Shown: positions 23,363 through 31,618 of the stretch, one piece after another
Position numbering within the stretch: the stretch's first letter is position 1
Layout: each line of letters begins with the position of its first letter
Source: Spirochaetales bacterium
Lineage (GTDB): Bacteria > Spirochaetota > Spirochaetia > DSM-2461
Assembly: GCA_028532905.1 (NCBI GenBank)
Contig: JAQQAM010000207.1
Location: forward strand, 1-35,375
Reading direction: 5' to 3'
Length of the DNA: 35,375 nucleotides
Program-made: the position numbers and the translations under genes
Notes under the pieces: generated by a model
What the model saw: the letters and a program-made list of their open reading frames with translations, nothing else
The model's database searches: none
Told to the model about the DNA's origin: nothing

Positions 23363-23911
23363 ATGAATATTCTGGCAATAAACGGAAGTCCCCGGAAAAA
23401 GGGCAATACGGAAATTCTGCTGCGGACCATTATGGAATCAGTTCCCGGTGAGGGGCATTCTTTTGATTTGATTTCACCGTCATATATGAAAATCAGTCCC
23501 TGTATTGCCTGTGATGCCTGTAAAAAAGGAAACCATCTTTGTGTGTTGAAGGATGATATGCAGAGTGTGTATGAGAAACTGGATGCTGCAGATGTCATCA
23601 TTTTCGGTACTCCGATTTACTGGTTCGGACCGTCTGCCCAGATAAAAACGGTGATTGACCGTCTGCGGCCCTATGCAGACAACCATAAACTGACAGGTAA
23701 GCAGGCTCTGGTTGTGACTCCCGCGGCAGACGGTCCTGGTGACTGCGAACCCGCCATAGAGATGTTTAAAAGATCCTTTTCCTATCTGAATATGAAATTC
23801 ACCGGCTCTGTTCCGGGAACGGCATACAGGAAAGGAGAAATCCTCCAGGACGGGGAGGCTATGAACGCAGCAAGATCTTTGGGACAGGGACTTCTCTCTG
23901 TATCAGATTGA
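23363..23911 (+). CDS. NADPH-dependent FMN reductase/iron-sulfur flavoprotein-like oxidoreductase
   Basis: A 182-residue flavodoxin-fold protein. The FMN phosphate loop GSPRKKGNTE lies at about 8-17 and a second flavin loop GTPIYWFGPSAQIKTVIDR at about 78-96. Between them CIACDACKKGNHLC carries the cysteine spacing of the iron-sulfur flavoprotein group, although many members with this segment lack a cluster. Its job may be to reduce quinones, flavins or disulfides with NAD(P)H. I chose the ATG at 23363 because the family begins directly with MNILAINGSP and TAGGA lies 9 bases upstream; the longer frame from a TTG at 23327 is not needed. It is divergent from the DUF523-DUF1722 gene. Confidence 0.87.
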   Translation: MNILAINGSPRKKGNTEILLRTIMESVPGEGHSFDLISPSYMKISPCIACDACKKGNHLCVLKDDMQSVYEKLDAADVIIFGTPIYWFGPSAQIKTVIDRLRPYADNHKLTGKQALVVTPAADGPGDCEPAIEMFKRSFSYLNMKFTGSVPGTAYRKGEILQDGEAMNAARSLGQGLLSVSD

Positions 23912-24004
23912 CAGAACAAACAGCAATATATGAAATTCTTTTAATTTGCTGGTATTCATTATTGCTGGTATATTGTAGTCAAATCTTATAATCAGGATAT
24001 TCAG

Positions 24005-25891
24005 GTGACTCAGAACTTTAACGGTAAATCTCTTATATTGAAGATTATTTTTGTCAATATTGCATTCCCTGTCTTTTTTGTCCAACTCTCCCAAAGTCTG
24101 ATGCAGATCTACAATCCGGCGGAGGCTGCAGACGGCGGTCTTGTCAGAAGGCTGATCCTCTCCATAAAACCAAGCATATACGGTTTATATCTTATCGCTC
24201 TGATTATTCTGTCACTGATTCTGACCAGAATGCTGAAGCCTCTGTTCAACTATGTTATAAAAGGCAAAGATTATGAAAAAGCCAGAAGAGCCACTCTTGC
24301 GGTTCCCTGGGTTCTGATCGTTACACACTGCGGACTCTGGATTCTATCCAATATTGCTTTCTACGCAGCCTACGGCTGGAACTCTCCCGGAGGCGTTCCC
24401 TTTTTCTGGAGTCTGGTCCTTTCTGTTCTGGCAGGACTGAATGGCGCCTTATTTACGGCTCTCACCATGAATATACTGTTCATCCCAGTAAAAAGCCTGC
24501 TGAAAATCACAAGCAGAAATGATAAAGAAGTGGACTATTTTATCATCTATAAAAATACAATTATTGCCTTGTGTTCCACTTTAACGACCCTGCTATTTAC
24601 GGTCTGGAGCACCCGGTATTATGTCCTTTCTGATAAGGAAAACGGCATCAGCTTCAATGCTTCCGTCATCCTGCTTCTTGTTGTCATGACTGTAATAGCC
24701 GTTTCATTGATTCAACTGAGCCGGAAAGAAGACAGACGGCAGCTCCGGTTTCTGACAAATAAACTGAAAGATCTAAACAAGAGCGGCGGAGACCTGTCAG
24801 GAAGCCTGGTGTTAATCAATTTTGACCAGACAGGACTAATTGTGGAAGAGATCAATAAGCTTATGACCAAACTCCACAGCTCTTTCAGTTCTGTGGCGGC
24901 TGCCGCCGGGGATGTGGAGAACATCTCCCGCAAAATTGATGATTCCATAGAAACCGCCAGAACCAGGATCAAGAGCATACTCGATTCATCCCATGAGGTT
25001 GAAGAATTTCTGGCCGAGCAGAAAGTGATGGTTAATGATACGGGGCAGAATCTGGCAGAGATGCTCAAAGGCTTTGAGCGGATCTCCAGTCTGATGGCGG
25101 AGCACAGGGCTTTTGTGGAAAATACTTCGGCCACAATTGAAGAGATGACGGCTAATATCGAATCTGTTACTGAGAATACCGGGAAAGCCAGGGATATTGC
25201 AGATCAGCTGGGACAGACCATACAGAAGGGGAGTGAGGCGGTCAGTACATCCATCGGGTCTATTGAAGAGATTCACGAAACAGCAGAGAAGACAAATGAA
25301 CTGGTCAGAATTGTCAGTGCCATTGCCGCTCAGACCAACCTTCTGTCTATGAATGCCGCCATTGAAGCGGCTCATGCCGGTGATGCGGGAAAAGGTTTTG
25401 CCGTAGTTGCGGATGAAGTGAGAAAACTGGCGGGGTCCAGTTCTCTGAATACAGGAGAAATTGCCGGTAATATCAAGCTGCTGAACGAGAAGGTCGGTCA
25501 GGGGGTGGCCCATACCAGATCGGCCGGAGATATCCTCGATCTCATTCTCAGTGAAACAGAACATTCTTCGGTTCTGTCCCGGGAAATAGCTGCGGCAATG
25601 GATGAGCAGAAAAACGGTACTGCCGAACTGCTGAATGCCGTAACAAAGGTGGTGGATACATCTGTTGTTATTGAGCAGGAAACCACCTCTCAGGTTTCCG
25701 GCAATGATCAGCTGAACAGGAATATACAGAGCTTTGTGGATCAATGTGCCCATATTCAGAGCCTCACCAGAGAACAGCTGGAATCCAATACCATGATTTA
25801 CGAGGTTATGTCCGGATTAAAAGAGCTGTCCGGGGAAGGTATGACCCTGGGGAATAAACTGGAAGAGGTTATTTCAGGGTTTAAGCTTTAA
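24005..25891 (+). CDS. Methyl-accepting chemotaxis protein with multi-span N-terminal membrane domain
   Basis: A 628-residue chemoreceptor. Rather than one periplasmic loop, the N-terminal 240 residues hold about six membrane segments with short loops, so the signal is probably sensed in or near the membrane or by a partner. The cytoplasmic part is a long coiled coil; the CheA/CheW-contact tip AAQTNLLSMNAAIEAA and GDAGKGFAVVADEVRKLA are strictly typical. A recognisable HAMP sequence is weak at best (about 245-290). Translation begins at a GTG (24005) with AGGA upstream. A lipoprotein binding protein gene follows 119 bp downstream on the same strand and could be its ligand-binding partner, but this is inference. 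Confidence 0.9.
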   Translation: MTQNFNGKSLILKIIFVNIAFPVFFVQLSQSLMQIYNPAEAADGGLVRRLILSIKPSIYGLYLIALIILSLILTRMLKPLFNYVIKGKDYEKARRATLAVPWVLIVTHCGLWILSNIAFYAAYGWNSPGGVPFFWSLVLSVLAGLNGALFTALTMNILFIPVKSLLKITSRNDKEVDYFIIYKNTIIALCSTLTTLLFTVWSTRYYVLSDKENGISFNASVILLLVVMTVIAVSLIQLSRKEDRRQLRFLTNKLKDLNKSGGDLSGSLVLINFDQTGLIVEEINKLMTKLHSSFSSVAAAAGDVENISRKIDDSIETARTRIKSILDSSHEVEEFLAEQKVMVNDTGQNLAEMLKGFERISSLMAEHRAFVENTSATIEEMTANIESVTENTGKARDIADQLGQTIQKGSEAVSTSIGSIEEIHETAEKTNELVRIVSAIAAQTNLLSMNAAIEAAHAGDAGKGFAVVADEVRKLAGSSSLNTGEIAGNIKLLNEKVGQGVAHTRSAGDILDLILSETEHSSVLSREIAAAMDEQKNGTAELLNAVTKVVDTSVVIEQETTSQVSGNDQLNRNIQSFVDQCAHIQSLTREQLESNTMIYEVMSGLKELSGEGMTLGNKLEEVISGFKL

Positions 25892-26010
25892 GCTATAGTA
25901 CCAGCCGGCAGGAAAAATAGAAAAGTCGGCTGTATAATAAAAGATAGTTGTTTTCATTATTTCCGGACAGGATTTACTCACTTTTATTAAGATTTAAAAG
26001 AGAGGTATTA

Positions 26011-27075
26011 ATGGTGTTGCATAAGCGTTTACTTCAGGCTGCTGTAATGCTCATCCTTACAGGATTCAGTCTTATATCCTGCTTCAGGCAGAATACAGAT
26101 GAACCTGAGGCCGTAGAAACAACAGCAGTTCCGGTTCAAAAAGAAAAGATACTCTATGTTGACTCCTACAATCTTGATTACCCCTGGATACAGGGCATCA
26201 CACGAGGCATTCTGAATACTCTTGATATCACCAGAGATGAGTCTGGAGAACTGGATAACAGCAAAAGTTTGTATGACTTGCGTATATTTCATATGGAGAC
26301 CAAAAGATATCCGGAACAGGTGCATATACAGAAGGCCGCATTAGACGCACTGGCACTGATAGAAGAGTGGAAACCTGATGTGATTATCACCAGTGATGAC
26401 AATGCCGCCAAATATCTTGTTGTCCCCTATCTGATGGAATCTGATATTCCTATTGTTTTCTGCGGAATCAACTGGGATGCTTCTGTTTATGGTTTTCCAA
26501 CACAGCATATTACAGGAATGATTGAAGTTAACCTTATAGACAAAATGGTTGAAGAACTGAAGCGCTATGGTAAAGGAGACAGGATCGGTTATATCCGTGA
26601 CCATTCAACCACCTCACTAAAAGAGTCGGAACACTATGAATCTCTTCTGCAGACCGGAATACAGAAAAAATTTCCTACCTCATTCAGTGAATGGAAAGAC
26701 GATTTTTTGACTCTGCAGAAACAGGTGGATATGATTCTTGTGGGTTATCCCATCGCACTGGAAGACTGGGATGGAAATACAGAGCCTTATGCAACCTTTC
26801 TAAATGAGAATACACGGATTCCCACAGGCTCATGGGATCAGTGGACAAGCAGTTGGGTTCTTCTCTCTTTTTCTCTGGAAGCTGAAGAACAGGGTGAATA
26901 TGCCGCCTCTACTGCAATGCGGATACTGGATGGTGAAAGTCCTTCCTCTATTCCTGTGGTAAGAAACCAGAAGGCAAGAATCTTCCTCAATATGGATATG
27001 GCCAGACAGCTGGATGTTCAGTTTCCCATGGATTTGATTGAAATGGCGCATATTGTTGACCATAGGGAAGACTGA
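26011..27075 (+). CDS. Lipoprotein of the ABC-type substrate-binding (PF04392-like) group
   Basis: A 354-residue lipoprotein. The ATG at 26011 follows AGAGAGG, and the signal peptide ends in a lipobox LISC with Cys24; an upstream frame from 25948 is rejected because it would bury that signal. The mature protein has a two-lobed periplasmic binding-protein look (ILYVDSYNLDYPWIQGI, WKPDVIITSDDNAAKYL, IPIVFCGINWD, DRIGYIRD). This resembles the binding proteins or sensor domains of the ABC_sub_bind family that often serve sensor kinases or cyclases rather than transporters, and no permease or ATPase gene is present here. Together with the chemoreceptor just upstream it could form a sensing pair. 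A bidirectional terminator follows. Confidence 0.8.
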   Translation: MVLHKRLLQAAVMLILTGFSLISCFRQNTDEPEAVETTAVPVQKEKILYVDSYNLDYPWIQGITRGILNTLDITRDESGELDNSKSLYDLRIFHMETKRYPEQVHIQKAALDALALIEEWKPDVIITSDDNAAKYLVVPYLMESDIPIVFCGINWDASVYGFPTQHITGMIEVNLIDKMVEELKRYGKGDRIGYIRDHSTTSLKESEHYESLLQTGIQKKFPTSFSEWKDDFLTLQKQVDMILVGYPIALEDWDGNTEPYATFLNENTRIPTGSWDQWTSSWVLLSFSLEAEEQGEYAASTAMRILDGESPSSIPVVRNQKARIFLNMDMARQLDVQFPMDLIEMAHIVDHRED

Positions 27076-27114
27076 ACCTTATACCTTTTCTCCTCAAAAC
27101 TATTATCTGCTCCC

Positions 27115-27146
27115 AAAAAAACCATCCCCCTCAGGAGATGGTTTTT
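27115..27146. terminator. Bidirectional terminator between convergent genes
   Basis: AAAAACCATC (27117-27126) and GATGGTTTTT (27137-27146) form a 10-bp stem with a 10-base loop and A/T tracts on both sides. It serves the lipoprotein gene (+) and the FAS1 gene (-), whose ends face each other. Confidence 0.85.
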
Positions 27147-27169
27147 ATCGAACTATATATTATCGGGGT

Positions 27170-27661
27170 TTACATGGGGGGAAGAATAACTGAATCAATT
27201 ACATGTATAACACCGTTGGAGGCTTCGATATCGGTTATGATGACCTGGGCTTCATTGATATAAACCTTTCCCATGTCTACCTTAACCATAAACTCTTTTT
27301 CGTTCAGTGCAGTTGCAGAGCTGATGTTCACTACATCTTCTGCCATAACAACTCCGTCCACTACATGATAAAGAAGAATGTCTGTAAGAGTTGGAATATC
27401 TTCCAGAAGGGCTTCTACTGTTCCCTCAGGCAATTTGGCAAAAGCATCGTCTGTGGGAGCAAATACAGTGAACGCTCCTTCTCCGCTTAAGGTCTCCACA
27501 AGCCCTGCTGCATCAAGGGCTGCGACAAGTGTTTCAAACCGCTCATCTCCGGAGGCTATTTCTGCTATACTGGGTTTCATCATTTCTTCTTCCGCTGTGG
27601 TGGCACAGGATATAAATACAAATGCTGTCAGAACGGCTAATACGGCTAAACTCTTTTTCAT
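27170..27661 (-). CDS. FAS1 (fasciclin) domain lipoprotein
   Basis: A 163-residue lipoprotein: signal peptide with lipobox FISC (Cys19) and a single FAS1 domain. Typical FAS1 blocks are visible as [15 protein letters not shown] (about 64-78), [11 protein letters not shown] (about 95-105) and [13 protein letters not shown] at the end. Such domains mediate adhesion or bind small lipophilic molecules at the cell surface. The ATG at 27661 follows TAGGAG. It is divergent from the CarH/LitR-like regulator gene, and three CarH-type operator repeats lie between them, so it is a likely direct target of that regulator; its -10 (TATACA) overlaps the middle repeat. Confidence 0.9.
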   Translation of the reverse strand: MKKSLAVLAVLTAFVFISCATTAEEEMMKPSIAEIASGDERFETLVAALDAAGLVETLSGEGAFTVFAPTDDAFAKLPEGTVEALLEDIPTLTDILLYHVVDGVVMAEDVVNISSATALNEKEFMVKVDMGKVYINEAQVIITDIEASNGVIHVIDSVILPPM

Positions 27662-27747
27662 AAAAAACTCCTATTCTCTTTTGAAGCAGTCATGCTGCCT
27701 CATAGATGATTACTAATATGTCCTTAGGCTTTATACCTTAGGATTTT

Positions 27748-27778
27748 TGTATAATATTATGTATAATCAATGTATAAT
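27748..27778. promoter_or_regulatory. CarH-type operator: three tandem direct repeats
   Basis: On the minus strand ATTATACA occurs three times (27771-27778, 27760-27767, 27748-27755) at offsets of 11 and 12 bp. Each copy fits nnTnnACAnnn, the 11-bp direct repeat known for Thermus CarH tetramers. A FAS1 promoter (-35 TTGCAT upstream, 17-bp spacer, -10 TATACA inside the middle repeat) is covered by the sites, and the regulator's own upstream region is shared. Confidence 0.72.
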
Positions 27779-27843
27779 AAAAATGCAAATAAAATTATGC
27801 AAAAATTGAAAAAAAGTGAAAAATACTTGATCAAAGAAGGAAA

Positions 27844-28758
27844 ATGGAGGATCTTGAATATATGACCAAAAGATATTCCATAAGAATGGCCGCCCAGCTG
27901 AGCGGTCTCACGCCTCTATTGATCCGAACCTGGGAGAACAGGTATGGGGTTGTTAAACCGACACGCAGTGAGGGCAACCAGAGGCAGTATACTGATGAAG
28001 ATATAATCCGGCTCAGAACCCTGGGACAGGGAGTGGATAAAGGCTTCCGTATCGGACAGCTCAGTGGCATGAGCAATGATGAGATATCAGCTCTCCTAAA
28101 AGAAAAAAAACAGATGCAGAAAAAGGGCTCAGATTATTTATCCCTTTGTTTTCATGCTCTGGAGGATCTGGACAGTTCTCTTCTTGAGAATATTTTTGAA
28201 TCAGCTGTTATTGAGAAGGGTCTTATTCAGGCCATAGATGAAGTTCTGCTGGCTTTTCTGACGCGGGTAGGTGAAGGATGGAACCAGGGGGAATGGCAGA
28301 TTTATCAGGAGCATTTTGCCTCAGAAACAGTGAAATCCTTTTTGAGTGCCAAATTTCAGAGTTACCAGAAGAATCGCGACAATCCCTATGCTGTTGTCTC
28401 TACACCTTCCGGACAGGTCCATGATATTGGAGCGGCTGCAGCAGCTGTTGCCGCGGCAGCAGCCGGTTTCCACGTACTGTATCTGGGATCAGACATACCT
28501 CCTGAAGAACTGATTAATATAGTCAGCAAAACACAGGCTTCTGTTCTGATCCTGAGTATCGTCTTTCCCGGTAGTCCTGTACAGGTTAAAAGAGACCTTG
28601 ATATTCTTCACAGCAAACTTCCTGATTCCTGTTCCCTTTTTCTGGGGGGCAGTTCTGCCCAGTTTTTCAGCAGTTCCGAACGGACCAAACTCAGCAGGAG
28701 TATTATGGAGTTAATGAATCAGCTGCTCCTTCTTCGTGAAGAGATAATCAGCCGGTGA
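27844..28758 (+). CDS. CarH/LitR-like MerR-type cobalamin photoreceptor regulator
   Basis: A 304-residue regulator. The N-terminal MerR helix-turn-helix (SIRMAAQLSGLTPLLIRTWENRYG, 12-35) is followed by a helical cap and a B12-binding Rossmann domain. The cap shows the light-sensing W-x9-EH motif (Trp146, Glu156, His157), and His193 in the segment QVHDIG is the probable lower cobalt ligand; these align with Trp131, Glu141, His142 and His177 of Thermus CarH. It should therefore bind adenosylcobalamin, repress as a tetramer in the dark and let go of DNA when light breaks the Co-C bond. Starts at 27844 (AAGG close by) or ATG 27862 (GGAGG 11 bases away) are both possible. It overlaps the end of the convergent FakAB gene by 11 bp. 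Confidence 0.9.
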   Translation: MEDLEYMTKRYSIRMAAQLSGLTPLLIRTWENRYGVVKPTRSEGNQRQYTDEDIIRLRTLGQGVDKGFRIGQLSGMSNDEISALLKEKKQMQKKGSDYLSLCFHALEDLDSSLLENIFESAVIEKGLIQAIDEVLLAFLTRVGEGWNQGEWQIYQEHFASETVKSFLSAKFQSYQKNRDNPYAVVSTPSGQVHDIGAAAAAVAAAAAGFHVLYLGSDIPPEELINIVSKTQASVLILSIVFPGSPVQVKRDLDILHSKLPDSCSLFLGGSSAQFFSSSERTKLSRSIMELMNQLLLLREEIISR

Positions 28759-30550
28759 TTACGGCAACAGCAATAGCTCCCTGACCGGAATGCATACCAA
28801 CAATAGGAGATATGGAACTCATATAGTCGGGTGCCAGTCCTGTTGCCTGTTCGATGGAGCGGGCAAACTGTTCTGCTTTTGCAGGATCTGCAGCATGGAC
28901 GACAGCATAAGAGCGGATGCCTTTAATTCGGGCTGTTTCAGATATTATCCCACTGATTTTCTTCAATAGTCCCTTTCTGGTAAAGGCTTTATCAAAGGCA
29001 GTTCCTTTTCCCACAGCATTCAACGTAACAATGGGCTTCAAATGAAGGAAGGCAGCCAGATATCCCTTCATGGGGCTGACTCTTCCCCCTTTCACCATAT
29101 ATTTGAAAGTACTGACACTTACATAAATGTGTATCTTCCTTTTCAGTACTTCTGCAGATTCTGTGAGTTCTTTCAGAGATTTTCCTTCATTTGCCTGTCT
29201 GGCAATTTCCCTGACCAGAAGCCCTTGGGCGGCAGAGTTCAGGCATGTATCAATCACAGCTATTTTTTTCTCCCGGCTGTTATAGGGCTCAGCTGTTTTT
29301 GTCATCTGATTCCAGGTGCCGCTCAATGATTTTGCTACAGGAAGGACAATGATCCCGTCATAGTAATCGGTTAGATACTGATAGACCGCTTTAACCCTTT
29401 CTGCATCCGGAAGTGAACTTCCGGGGAATTCTTTCCGGCGGCTTTGTTCTCTGTAAAACTGTTCAGGAGTTATGGTCACCCGGTCCAGGAACTCATCCTC
29501 CCCCCAGCTCAGTTTATGATTGAGAACATGAATCTGTTCTGTATCCAGAATCTCCTGAGGTATATCGGCTATGGAATCGGTTAGAACCGCAATAGAACTT
29601 TTTCGATTGTTCACAACCTGCTCCTGCCGGATCATATCATCCGCCTTCTGTTCAGATAGGGTGCCGTATTTCTTTAATCGGGTTGCCACTTCATGGGGAC
29701 AGTTTGTATGTATATGAATCCTGGTTCTGTCCAGTCCCTCATTGATAATCAGAGAGTCTCCCAATTGAATCAGATCCTTTCTTAATTTATTCCGATGGGC
29801 TGTTTTTGTGTTGAGGAGCATCTCCGTACAGTAGCGGTATTGTGGTTTTTCTGTGGCTTTATGCCGGCTGATCACCGGGGACGCTGTTCCCCTGTCACTG
29901 CTGTCTATTACATTTTTTCTTAATGAAAGAGGAACGGGTCCTGAAAATCTGAGATTCTCCATTCCTTTCAAGAAGGAGACAAATCCGGAGGCTCCGGCAT
30001 CAAGAACATTGTTCTCCTTTAAAACCTGGAGCTGGTCTCTGGTTTTCTCAAGTACTGTACTGGCTCTCTTAAAGGCTCTGTGGAAAATATCATCAGGATT
30101 CCGCTTTTCCATACTCCCCTGATATATTGACTCTGACCAGGCTTTCAGAACGGTCAGCATGGTTCCTTCGACTGGATTATCTATTGATTCATAAGCCAGA
30201 GATACCGATTTCTGTGCTGCCTGTCCGAAGTCTTCCAGAGTCAGTTTATCTTTTCCGGCTGTATACAAAGCCAGCCCGTTCAGATACTGGGAGAAGATCA
30301 TGCCGGAGTTTCCCCTGGCACTGTATAGAGAAATACGGGCAATATCGCTTAATACAGCCGATGCAGATCTGGATGATTCCAGTCGTTTTACAATCATCGA
30401 AATGGTTCTGACCATATTGTTTCCCGTATCTCCGTCGGCAACAGGGAAAACATTTATTTTATTCAAATATTGTCTGTCATTATTAATATTCATAAATCCG
30501 GACAGAAATCCGTGATAAATCTGGTAGCCGTTCATCAAAGTCGTACTCAT
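28748..30550 (-). CDS. Fused fatty acid kinase: FakA (DAK2) - FakB (DegV)
   Basis: A 600-residue fusion. Residues 1-200 are a DAK2/DhaL kinase domain with the nucleotide-magnesium motif NVFPVADGDTGNNM (33-46), ARGNSGMIFSQYLNG (78-92) and LDAGASGF (183-190). A middle part (about 235-310) resembles the FakA linker domain. From about 318 a DegV domain follows, with AVLTDSIADIP (321-331), SLSGTW (408-413), VKGGRVSPMKG (486-496) and ISPIVGMHSGQGA (580-592). In Firmicutes FakB binds a fatty acid and separate FakA phosphorylates it to acyl phosphate, which enters phospholipids via PlsX/PlsY. Here both are one chain. The ATG at 30550 has GAGAGG upstream. It follows the XRE-B12 gene by 54 bp and is probably cotranscribed; PlsY is about 2 kb away. 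Confidence 0.88.
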   Translation of the reverse strand: MSTTLMNGYQIYHGFLSGFMNINNDRQYLNKINVFPVADGDTGNNMVRTISMIVKRLESSRSASAVLSDIARISLYSARGNSGMIFSQYLNGLALYTAGKDKLTLEDFGQAAQKSVSLAYESIDNPVEGTMLTVLKAWSESIYQGSMEKRNPDDIFHRAFKRASTVLEKTRDQLQVLKENNVLDAGASGFVSFLKGMENLRFSGPVPLSLRKNVIDSSDRGTASPVISRHKATEKPQYRYCTEMLLNTKTAHRNKLRKDLIQLGDSLIINEGLDRTRIHIHTNCPHEVATRLKKYGTLSEQKADDMIRQEQVVNNRKSSIAVLTDSIADIPQEILDTEQIHVLNHKLSWGEDEFLDRVTITPEQFYREQSRRKEFPGSSLPDAERVKAVYQYLTDYYDGIIVLPVAKSLSGTWNQMTKTAEPYNSREKKIAVIDTCLNSAAQGLLVREIARQANEGKSLKELTESAEVLKRKIHIYVSVSTFKYMVKGGRVSPMKGYLAAFLHLKPIVTLNAVGKGTAFDKAFTRKGLLKKISGIISETARIKGIRSYAVVHAADPAKAEQFARSIEQATGLAPDYMSSISPIVGMHSGQGAIAVAVITG

Positions 30551-30604
30551 TTAATAACCTCTCATCCAGTCCTTTTTAAAATCAGATGTTATAAGTATGT
30601 CTAT

Positions 30605-31486
30605 TTACATCTGTTTGTTTCCATTAATTATTGCTTTAAAACCATCTTTTAATGTCTCTGAACAGTGCAGTACCGATGGAAATTTCTGTAACAAATCTGC
30701 ATCAACGCCTCTGCCTCCCAGGGATATGACTGTTTCGGAAAGATTCATTGTTTCCAGATGTTCAAGATAACTTTCCAGACCATTTTTATGGATAATCATG
30801 GAGCATGAGATTGTTATGGCATCCGGTTTGAAGCTTTTAATCATATCTTCAAGATCTCTGAGAGGGATATCAGTTCCCAGAAAAGCCGCTTCCCATCCTT
30901 CAGTTCTGAGCAGCTCATACAGCATGAAAAGAACAAGATCGTGATGATCAGAGGGAGCACAGAGTCCTATCCACCTGGGGGCAGGGGATGGCAGCTTTCT
31001 GTTTTCTGTTTCATCGTCAGCCAGTACTGAAATGATTTCTCTCATTTTCAGGCTGATCAGGTGTTCTTCGGAGACTGAGAGCACTCCAGATTCCCATAAG
31101 CGTCCTGTTTCTTTCAAAACAGGAATAATGATTCCTGTGTATGTCTCTTCCAGGGTTAATCCCGAATCCTGTTTCCAGGCTCTTATATAGGCTGTTGCTC
31201 TGGAAACATCCTGATGTTCAAGCAGTTTCAATATTTTTTGCAGACTGAAGGATTCAACGTTTTTATCTGCTCCGGCGGGAGCAGATTTGTCTGTGAACAG
31301 AAGACTGACGGAAATACTGAGAGCTCTAGCCAGACTGTATATCAAATCTTCACCGGGGAAACGTGTCCCCCTTTCATAATTGGCAATAGTGACCTGTTGA
31401 ACACCGACTTTCTCTGCCAGTTCCTTTTGAGTCATTCCTGAGTCTTTTCTGTAAAAGAGTAAGTTTTTTCCAAAAACACTATGCAT
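30605..31486 (-). CDS. XRE helix-turn-helix - cobalamin-binding fusion regulator
   Basis: A 293-residue protein from the ATG at 31486; the longer frame to 31543 adds a hydrophobic extension upstream of the promoter and is rejected. Residues 4-60 are a Cro/C1-type helix-turn-helix (TQKELAEKVGVQQVTIANYERG). The rest is a B12 cap plus B12-binding fold. The cap has W-x9-EH (Trp131, Glu141, His142), and His182 in SDHHDLV is the likely lower cobalt ligand. This is the CarH/LitR light-sensor module on a different DNA-binding head. The segment after the ligand has Val185 where CarH-like proteins have Gly, so cofactor binding may differ. It is divergent from DUF1295-plsY and heads a probable operon with the fatty acid kinase. 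Function as a light or cobalamin sensor is inference. Confidence 0.85.
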   Translation of the reverse strand: MHSVFGKNLLFYRKDSGMTQKELAEKVGVQQVTIANYERGTRFPGEDLIYSLARALSISVSLLFTDKSAPAGADKNVESFSLQKILKLLEHQDVSRATAYIRAWKQDSGLTLEETYTGIIIPVLKETGRLWESGVLSVSEEHLISLKMREIISVLADDETENRKLPSPAPRWIGLCAPSDHHDLVLFMLYELLRTEGWEAAFLGTDIPLRDLEDMIKSFKPDAITISCSMIIHKNGLESYLEHLETMNLSETVISLGGRGVDADLLQKFPSVLHCSETLKDGFKAIINGNKQM

Positions 31487-31493
31487 ATTAGAT

Positions 31494-31521
31494 AGTATAA
31501 CAAAAAGAAATATTAAAACAA
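31494..31521 (-). promoter_or_regulatory. Promoter of the XRE-B12 regulator gene, possibly leaderless
   Basis: -35 TTGTTT (31516-31521), 16-bp spacer, -10 TATACT (31494-31499). Only 7 bases separate the -10 from the ATG, and no Shine-Dalgarno is present, so the transcript may start at the A of the start codon. GAAATATT copies at 31507-31514 and 31522-31529 overlap this promoter. Confidence 0.5.
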
Positions 31522-31568
31522 GAAATATTTGAAAATATTGCAAATAGTAATTATTCTTAAAGAAAGAG

Positions 31569-31589
31569 CTGTAGAATAGAATTCTACAG
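31569..31589. promoter_or_regulatory. Inverted repeat before the DUF1295-plsY operon
   Basis: CTGTAGAAT (31569-31577) and ATTCTACAG (31581-31589) are perfect 9-bp arms with a 3-base spacer. The site is just downstream of a possible promoter (TTGAAA, 17-bp spacer, TATTCT) and 30 bp before the DUF1295 ATG. It is a good candidate operator, possibly for the divergent XRE-B12 regulator, since XRE proteins favour inverted repeats. Confidence 0.5.
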
Positions 31590-31618
31590 TCGTATGAACT
31601 ACAATGTGGAGATAAACA

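Noticed and set aside
24986-25753. A 255-codon minus-strand frame in the chemoreceptor gene
   Set aside because: It is the antisense of the strictly conserved chemoreceptor signalling domain.
27721-27742. Two CCTTAGG copies (and CCTAAGG near 11210) as a shared regulatory motif
   Set aside because: Only 7 bases, and the third copy is in an unrelated region; chance is a sufficient explanation.
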